Part shown: piece by piece, positions 58,050 to 64,000 of the stretch
How the letters are laid out: each line of letters begins with the position of its first letter
How positions within the stretch are numbered: position 1 is the first letter of the stretch
NCBI RefSeq assembly: GCF_016403105.1
Contig: NZ_CP046155.1
Span: 1,178,001 to 1,242,000, forward strand
Direction: 5' to 3'
From: Leptolyngbya sp. BL0902
GTDB lineage: Bacteria > Cyanobacteriota > Cyanobacteriia > Phormidesmidales > Phormidesmidaceae
DNA length: 64,000 nt
Made by a program: the position numbers and the translations under genes
Notes under the pieces: generated by a model
What the model was told of the DNA's origin: nothing
The model's database searches: none
Seen by the model: the letters and a program-made list of their open reading frames with translations, nothing else

Positions 58050-58532
58050 ATGATTCATTCAGTGTGGTTTTTGGCTGTAGAAGCGGCAGAGGAAGCAAGC
58101 GGCGGTCTGTTTGACCTAGATGCTACCCTTCCCCTGATGGCGGTGCAGTTTGTGCTTCTCGCGGTAATACTCAATGCCTTGTTCTACAAGCCCTTGGGTA
58201 ATGCCATTGACGAGCGCGACGGCTACATTCGCAGCAACAAGGTAGACGCCGCTGAGCGCCTTGCCAAGGCTGAGCAAATCGCAAAAGCCTACCAGCAAGA
58301 ACTCGCGGAAACCCGTCGTCAGTCCCAAGCCGTGATTGCAGCGGCCCAGGAAGAAGCCCAGAAACTAGCGGCTCAAAGCATTGCCGAAGCTCAACAGGAG
58401 GCCCAAGCCCAGCGTGAGCAAGTTCAGCGTGAACTGGACGAGCAAAAGCGCCAAGCTATGGCCACCCTAGAGCAGCAGGTGGATGGCCTAAGCCGTCAAA
58501 TCCTGGACAAATTGCTCAGTGCCGCATCCTAG
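58050..58532 (+). CDS. atpG: ATP synthase subunit b'
   Basis: This 160-aa protein has a short N-terminus, one membrane span ([20 protein letters not shown]) and a long charged stalk helix ([18 protein letters not shown] to [16 protein letters not shown]). It lacks the Cys/signal features of b and is the duplicate b' subunit of photosynthetic F-ATPases. Order atpE-atpG-atpF is the standard cyanobacterial one. It is also called atpF2. Confidence 0.95.
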   Translation: MIHSVWFLAVEAAEEASGGLFDLDATLPLMAVQFVLLAVILNALFYKPLGNAIDERDGYIRSNKVDAAERLAKAEQIAKAYQQELAETRRQSQAVIAAAQEEAQKLAAQSIAEAQQEAQAQREQVQRELDEQKRQAMATLEQQVDGLSRQILDKLLSAAS

Positions 58533-58587
58533 CCTGCCTTAAGGCCATGGTAAGCACGATGCCAGCGTCGTTGACGGAAAGAAAGAT

Positions 58588-59109
58588 ATGACTATTGGTT
58601 GGTTTCTAGCAACAGAGGGAGGAGTTGGTCTTAATTTCGACATTCTTGAGACCAACCTAATAAATTTAGCCATCATCATTGGCGTTCTCGTCTACTTCGG
58701 CAGCAAGTTTTTAGGTAAAACCCTATCTACTCGCCGAGCCGCCATTGAAGAGGCGATTACCGAAGCCGAGAAGCGCAAGCAAGAGGCCGCTACCGCCCTA
58801 GCTGAGCAGCAACAAAAGCTGGCTCAGGCCAAGGAGGAAGCCCAGAAAATTTTAGCCGACGCTGAGCAGACTGCCGCCCGTACCAAGGAGGCTATCCTGG
58901 CCCAGGCTAAGGTAGATGTGGAGCGGATGCGGGCGAGCGCAGCTCAGGATCTAAGCTCTCAAGAGACGAAGGTCATGCGGGAGTTGCAGCAGCGAATCGC
59001 GGCTCTAGCCCTAGAGAAGACCGAGCGCGAGCTACCCCATCGTCTCAATGATGACGTTCAGCGACGCCTGGTGGATGCCAGCATTGCCATGCTAGGAGGA
59101 GGTCAGTAA
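58588..59109 (+). CDS. atpF: ATP synthase subunit b
   Basis: This 173-aa subunit has the characteristic GLNFDILETNLINLAIIIGVLVYFG membrane helix near the N-terminus, then the long stalk coiled coil (RRAAIEEAITEAEKRKQEAA onward). It forms a heterodimeric peripheral stalk with b'. Its stop (TAA) shares one base with the start of the delta gene (TAATG), a sign of tight coupling. Confidence 0.97.
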   Translation: MTIGWFLATEGGVGLNFDILETNLINLAIIIGVLVYFGSKFLGKTLSTRRAAIEEAITEAEKRKQEAATALAEQQQKLAQAKEEAQKILADAEQTAARTKEAILAQAKVDVERMRASAAQDLSSQETKVMRELQQRIAALALEKTERELPHRLNDDVQRRLVDASIAMLGGGQ

Positions 59110-59666
59110 TGAAAGACAGCACCATGACATCTGAAGTCACGCTGCCCTACGCCAAGGCTCTGATGGACATCGCCAAGGAAAATGGCGTAGTCGATGAGGT
59201 GGGCAACGAAGTGGCTGGCTTGCTAGCCGTCCTCAACGATTCGGCAGAACTCACCCAGTTCCTGGGCAACCCCCTGATGGAACCGGAAGCGAAGAAGGGT
59301 GCGCTGCGACAAATTGCCGAGGGGAAAGTGAATCCCGCTGTGTTGAGCGTGCTGCTTCTACTTGTGGATCGCAACCGCATCATGTACCTGGACGGTGTTC
59401 TAGAGCAGTACCAAGTGCTGCTGCGGGAACTTAAGCAGACGGTCTTAGCCGATGTAGTGTCTGCGGTGCCCTTGTCCGAGGAGCAAACCGCCACGATTCG
59501 CGACCGAGTGGCGGCTCTATCTGGGGCTCAAAATGTGGAGCTATCGGTTCAGGTGGATCCCGATCTTCTGGGAGGGCTGATCGTCAAGGTGGGCTCCCAG
59601 GTGATTGACGCCAGCCTGCGCGGACAACTTCGCCGGATTGGCATGCAGTTGGCAGCAGCGGCCTAG
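59109..59666 (+). CDS. atpH: ATP synthase subunit delta
   Basis: The 185-aa protein starts at the ATG that overlaps the atpF stop by 1 nt; a Met five residues on is an alternative. It has the helical N-terminal domain (LPYAKALMDIAKENGVVDEV) and the C-terminal GLIVKVGSQVIDASLRGQLRRI motif. It joins the stalk to the top of F1 (also called atpD in Synechocystis). Confidence 0.96.
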   Translation: MKDSTMTSEVTLPYAKALMDIAKENGVVDEVGNEVAGLLAVLNDSAELTQFLGNPLMEPEAKKGALRQIAEGKVNPAVLSVLLLLVDRNRIMYLDGVLEQYQVLLRELKQTVLADVVSAVPLSEEQTATIRDRVAALSGAQNVELSVQVDPDLLGGLIVKVGSQVIDASLRGQLRRIGMQLAAAA

Positions 59667-61238
<1,572 letters not shown>

Positions 61239-61322
61239 TCTCTGCTTCAATTCGCTCCTCCGACCGAGGTATCTGGCCTGCGGTTGGGGGAGCGCCCCCG
61301 CAACAATGGCTGAGGACAGATT

Positions 61323-62273
61323 ATGCCTAACCTAAAAGCAATTCGAGATCGCATTAAATCCGTTAAAAATACTCGCAAAATCACCGAAGCCATGCGACTG
61401 GTTGCCGCCGCTAAGGTGCGCCGTGCCCAAGAGCAGGTGATTGCGACTCGTCCTTTTGCGGATCGACTGGCCCAGGTGCTCTACGGCCTGCAAAGTCGGC
61501 TCAAGTTTGAAGATGTGGATCTGCCCCTGCTCAAGCAGCGGGAGATCAACAACGTCGCGATTCTGGTCATCTCTGGCGACCGGGGTCTGTGCGGCGGTTA
61601 CAACACCAACGTTATCCGTCGGGCGGAAATCCGCGCCAAGGAATTAGCGGCTGAGGGCATCAACTATCAGTACGTCCTGGTAGGCCGGAAAGCCAGCACC
61701 TACTTTAAGCGTCGGGAACAGCCCATTGAGGCTAGCTTTACCGGGCTAGAGCAAATCCCCAACGCCGAGGAAGCCTCTCGCATTGCCGATGAACTGTTGG
61801 CGCTGTTCCTGTCGGGCAAGGTGGATCGGGTAGAGCTGATCTATACCCGGTTTGTCTCCCTGGTGAGCTCTCGTCCCGTGGTTCAGACCTTGCTGCCCCT
61901 GGACGCTCAAGGGCTGGAAACCCCTGATGACGAGATTTTTCGACTCACCACTCGCGGCGGCAACTTCGAGGTTCAGCGGGAAAAAGTAGCGTCTCAAGTC
62001 AAGATGAACTTCCCCCAAGACATGATCTTCGAGCAAGATCCCGTCCAGATCCTGGATGCGCTGCTGCCCTTGTACCTCAACAACCAGATTCTGCGGGCTC
62101 TCCAGGAATCTGCGGCTAGTGAACTTGCGGCCCGTATGACGGCTATGAATAACGCTAGCGACAACGCCAAGGAATTGGCCAAGTCCCTCAACCTGACCTA
62201 CAACAAAGCTCGTCAGGCAGCAATTACCCAAGAAATTCTTGAGGTAGTCTCTGGGGCCAATGCCTTGGGTTAA
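61323..62273 (+). CDS. ATP synthase subunit gamma
   Basis: The 316-aa central-shaft subunit has an N-terminal helix ([21 protein letters not shown]), the central [20 protein letters not shown] and the C-terminal [18 protein letters not shown] helix. Its length includes the roughly 30-40-residue insertion typical of photosynthetic organisms, but there is no CDTNGxC-type regulatory disulfide, as in most cyanobacteria. It is the last gene of the cluster (atpC in cyanobacterial naming, atpG elsewhere). Beta and epsilon genes are not here, as is usual. Confidence 0.97.
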   Translation: MPNLKAIRDRIKSVKNTRKITEAMRLVAAAKVRRAQEQVIATRPFADRLAQVLYGLQSRLKFEDVDLPLLKQREINNVAILVISGDRGLCGGYNTNVIRRAEIRAKELAAEGINYQYVLVGRKASTYFKRREQPIEASFTGLEQIPNAEEASRIADELLALFLSGKVDRVELIYTRFVSLVSSRPVVQTLLPLDAQGLETPDDEIFRLTTRGGNFEVQREKVASQVKMNFPQDMIFEQDPVQILDALLPLYLNNQILRALQESAASELAARMTAMNNASDNAKELAKSLNLTYNKARQAAITQEILEVVSGANALG

Positions 62274-62281
62274 CCAATTGA

Positions 62282-62371
62282 AAGTTAGGTGCTTATCAAA
62301 CGCCTAGCTTTTCATCAGAAACTTCAATTTAACAGGGGAACTAGATCTTTTCTGGTTCCCTTTTATTTTTT
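62282..62371 (+). terminator. Tandem hairpins ending the atp operon
   Basis: Hairpin 1 (62282-62311) pairs AAGTTAGGTG with CGCCTAGCTT with wobbles. Hairpin 2 (62336-62360) pairs GGGAACTAGA with TCTGGTTCCC around TCTTT and is followed directly by TTTTATTTTTT. The second is a textbook intrinsic terminator for the gamma-ended transcript. Confidence 0.85.
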
Positions 62372-62590
62372 CTCCACAGCTATTGCTGTATAAGTCATAC
62401 CAATACAAAATGAAGCTGATTATAATTTAGGCTGTCTTCTGGAATTCAATTTGAATTGGCGTTGTTTTGAACAGGATGCAGGCGGAGGCAGTGGGCGAAA
62501 ATCTCTGGCAAAAGCGGTATAGTTGATTGACTTTAGACTGGGACGTTTTTAAGCTATTTATAAGCGGAGTGATGGTTGAACGAAGAAACG

Positions 62591-62899
62591 ATGCCTTACA
62601 GTCTGGATTTAAGGAAGCGCGTGATCGACTTTGTAGAAGGAGGTGGCAGCATCTCGAAGGCGGCGAAAACCTATCAAGTCGGTCGTGCGACAATCTATCG
62701 CTGGTTAAATCGAGTCGACTTGGCCCCGACCAAGGTAACCCGACGCCAACGTAAACTCGATTGGGACGCTCTTCGCAAAGATGTGGAGCAGAATCCAGAA
62801 GCCACGTTGAAGGAACGGGCTCAGAAATTTGGGGTGAGCATTAGTGCGCTCTCTAAGGTCTTCAAGAAAATGAAAATCACCCGAAAAAAAAAGAACTAA
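62591..62899 (+). CDS. IS630 transposase, frame A (N-terminal HTH part)
   Basis: I start this at the ATG before PYSLDLRKRVIDFVEGG (62591), the usual IS630 beginning; the TTG at 62576 adds five residues. It is 102 aa with a helix-turn-helix (ISKAAKTYQVGRATIYRWL) followed by a second winged segment (TLKERAQKFGVSISALSKV). It ends with a stop at 62897-62899 just after a run of nine A (62884-62892). The catalytic part is in the -1 frame, so the full transposase probably arises by ribosomal frameshifting at that run. Confidence 0.85.
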   Translation: MPYSLDLRKRVIDFVEGGGSISKAAKTYQVGRATIYRWLNRVDLAPTKVTRRQRKLDWDALRKDVEQNPEATLKERAQKFGVSISALSKVFKKMKITRKKKN

Positions 62900-63438
62900 G
62901 GTATCGAGAGCGAAATGCAGAAGAACGCATGAAATACTATCGAACCCTGAGAGCATTGATTCAGGTGTATGGCGTCAAAAGCCTGGTCTATATTGATGAG
63001 TGTGGGTTTGAGGAAGGCGTGGCTTGTCTGTACGCTTGGTCGAAACGGGGAAAGAAAATCTATGGAGAGCGCCAGGGCAAGCGAGGGAAGAAGGAGAATC
63101 TGATTGCGGCCCGGAGGAAAGGCAGAAAAGACTTGATTGCCCCAATGTTGTTTACCGGAAGCTTAGATGCTGAAGGATTTGAGGGATGGTTTAGTCTGTT
63201 TTTGTTGACGAACGTCACGACCCCCTCAGTTTTTATTCTAGATAATGCTCCCATCCATCGAAAGACGAAGATTAAAGAACTAGCAGAAGAGGCGGGGCAT
63301 CAGATTTTATTTTTACCGAAGTACTCTCCCGACCTAAATGATATCGAGCATGACTTTAGTGCCTTAAAGAGAGCCAGAATGTATGCGAAACCCGGCACTT
63401 CTCTGGATGACATTATTCGAGACTATTGTGCTTCCTGA
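62890..63438 (+). CDS. IS630 transposase, frame B (DDE catalytic part)
   Basis: Read in the -1 frame from the A9 run, the sequence continues KKELRYRERNAEERMKYYRT; an internal ATG at 62929 is unlikely to be used. It carries the DDE core: Asp in LVYIDECGFEEG, Asp in FILDNAPIHRKTK, and Glu in SPDLNDIEHDFSALKR. The fused A-B product would be about 282 aa, normal for IS630. No other disruption is present, so the element may be active. Confidence 0.85.
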   Translation, partial: KELRYRERNAEERMKYYRTLRALIQVYGVKSLVYIDECGFEEGVACLYAWSKRGKKIYGERQGKRGKKENLIAARRKGRKDLIAPMLFTGSLDAEGFEGWFSLFLLTNVTTPSVFILDNAPIHRKTKIKELAEEAGHQILFLPKYSPDLNDIEHDFSALKRARMYAKPGTSLDDIIRDYCAS

Positions 63439-63495
63439 TGTCTCATTACTAATTCCATCAACTATATCTTGCTTGCGGACAACCTAGGGACGTAG

Positions 63496-63948
63496 TTAGC
63501 GCCTATGTTTGGTTAAAAAGCGATCTAGCTGATTGGCAAAGGCTCCAGTCACTCGCTGGTTGAAGGGAGCAGGCCCACCTGTATCAACCCCAGCGCTGCG
63601 TAGTTCATTCAGAAAGTTTCGCATCGATAGCCGTTCTCGAATATTGCCCTTGTCATAAAACTCACCCCTAGGATTGAGGGCGTAGGCTCCTTTGTCAATC
63701 GCTTCTGCGGCGAGGGGAATATCAGCGGTAATTACTAAATCTCCGGCTTCTAGGTGTTTCACAATGTAGTTATCGGCGATGTCTAGACCGGAGCGTACCT
63801 GCACAAATTCAATGTAGGGAGAACCTGGAATTTGTAGCTCCTGATTGGCCACTAGCGTCGTCTTGATTTCAACCCGTTTCGCGGCTCGAAATAGGATTTC
63901 CTTAATTACGTTAGGACAAGCATCCGCATCTACCCAAATTTGCATCAT
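63496..63948 (-). CDS. UPF0178 (DUF188, YaiI/YqxD) family protein
   Basis: This 150-aa NYN/PIN-like protein begins [18 protein letters not shown] and contains [30 protein letters not shown] and [19 protein letters not shown], the family's conserved blocks with acidic residues of a putative metal-dependent nuclease site. Biochemical function is unknown. The start (ATG 63948, with a second ATG at 63945) touches the stop codon of the upstream gene, so it is the second gene of an operon. Confidence 0.9.
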   Translation of the reverse strand: MMQIWVDADACPNVIKEILFRAAKRVEIKTTLVANQELQIPGSPYIEFVQVRSGLDIADNYIVKHLEAGDLVITADIPLAAEAIDKGAYALNPRGEFYDKGNIRERLSMRNFLNELRSAGVDTGGPAPFNQRVTGAFANQLDRFLTKHRR

Positions 63949-63999
63949 CTATTTACCGATGGGTGCCCGTTGAACGAGCTGAACTAAACTCTGGACATT
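63949..63999 (-). CDS. C-terminus of an upstream gene (cut by window end)
   Basis: On the minus strand 16 codons (ending QLVQRAPIGK) run to a TAG at 63949-63951 that directly abuts the ATG of the UPF0178 gene. The tight junction makes a real coding end likely. Nothing can be said about the product. Confidence 0.45.
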   Translation of the reverse strand, partial: NVQSLVQLVQRAPIGK

Positions 64000-64000
64000 G

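Larger units (their letters stand above)
62520..63464 (+). mobile_element. IS630-family insertion sequence (945 bp)
   Basis: Imperfect terminal inverted repeats begin TAGTTGAT (left, 62520) and end ATCAACTA (right, to 63464), with about 20 of 27 positions matching when extended. A TA dinucleotide flanks each side (62518-62519 and 63465-63466), the expected IS630 target duplication. Two overlapping transposase frames are inside. Confidence 0.85.

Overview
The window is chromosomal DNA of a phycobilisome-containing cyanobacterium. It carries the allophycocyanin core genes (apcE-apcA-apcB-apcC and a separate apcF), petG, the cyanobacterial ATP synthase cluster with a b' subunit, glutamine synthetase behind an NtcA-type promoter, and several cyanobacteria-specific families (DUF1818, DUF2811, DUF1400 hydrolase, DICT protein, LabA-like NYN protein). 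By eye the DNA is GC-rich. ApcE has four linker repeats, which suggests a pentacylindrical phycobilisome core. A Leptolyngbya/Nodosilinea-like filamentous lineage is possible, but that is a weak inference.

Layout. 1-12.6 kb: a hybrid PAS histidine kinase (cut by the window start), a long CbiX chelatase with a His-rich tail, a MazF-like toxin-antitoxin pair, a DUF2993 protein, metG, a LabA-like protein, lptC, gor, a small outer-membrane-type protein and an SPFH protein. 12.8-15.1 kb: an apparently intact IS200/IS605 element whose tnpA and tnpB flank two extra genes, a 45-aa ribbon-helix-helix-like protein and a GIY-YIG nuclease. 15.1-19.5 kb: rpoZ, DUF1818, a 3'(2'),5'-bisphosphate nucleotidase and an epimerase. 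19.5-21.7 kb: a polysaccharide-export ABC permease gene split by an IS4-family element with exact 14-bp inverted repeats and a 9-bp target duplication. 21.9-32.3 kb: ebfC, a low-Mr tyrosine phosphatase, a DUF1400 hydrolase, a pentapeptide-repeat protein, a DICT/degenerate HD-GYP protein, a YbaY-domain secreted protein, a NodIJ-like exporter and two universal stress proteins. 32.7-34.2 kb: an ISAs1-family element just upstream of petG. 34.1-48.6 kb: a sugar kinase, apcF, glnA, a ParA ATPase with a coiled-coil partner (candidate McdAB carboxysome-positioning pair), a gene-free stretch with a DnaA-box cluster, a PRC-barrel protein, a ProA-like protein lacking the catalytic Cys, a phosphohexomutase, metF and trpS. 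48.8-56.1 kb: the apc cluster and a divergent methyltransferase. 56.2-62.4 kb: atpI-B-E-G-F-H-A-gamma. 62.5 kb to the end: an IS630-family element with a frameshifted transposase, a UPF0178 protein and the tail of another gene.

Functional logic. The apc genes build the phycobilisome core. The adjacent methyltransferase is a candidate modifier of it. The atp cluster has a strong hairpin plus T-tract directly after the c-subunit gene, which could raise c-subunit mRNA over the rest. glnA is under a canonical nitrogen-control promoter. Four unrelated insertion sequences, two copies of a ~100-bp palindromic MITE-like repeat and a C/T-rich microrepeat tract mark a plastic chromosome. The most unusual units are the GIY-YIG-bearing IS605 element, the putative McdAB pair, the DnaA-box cluster and the ProA-like protein. 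I saw no tRNA, rRNA or CRISPR array.
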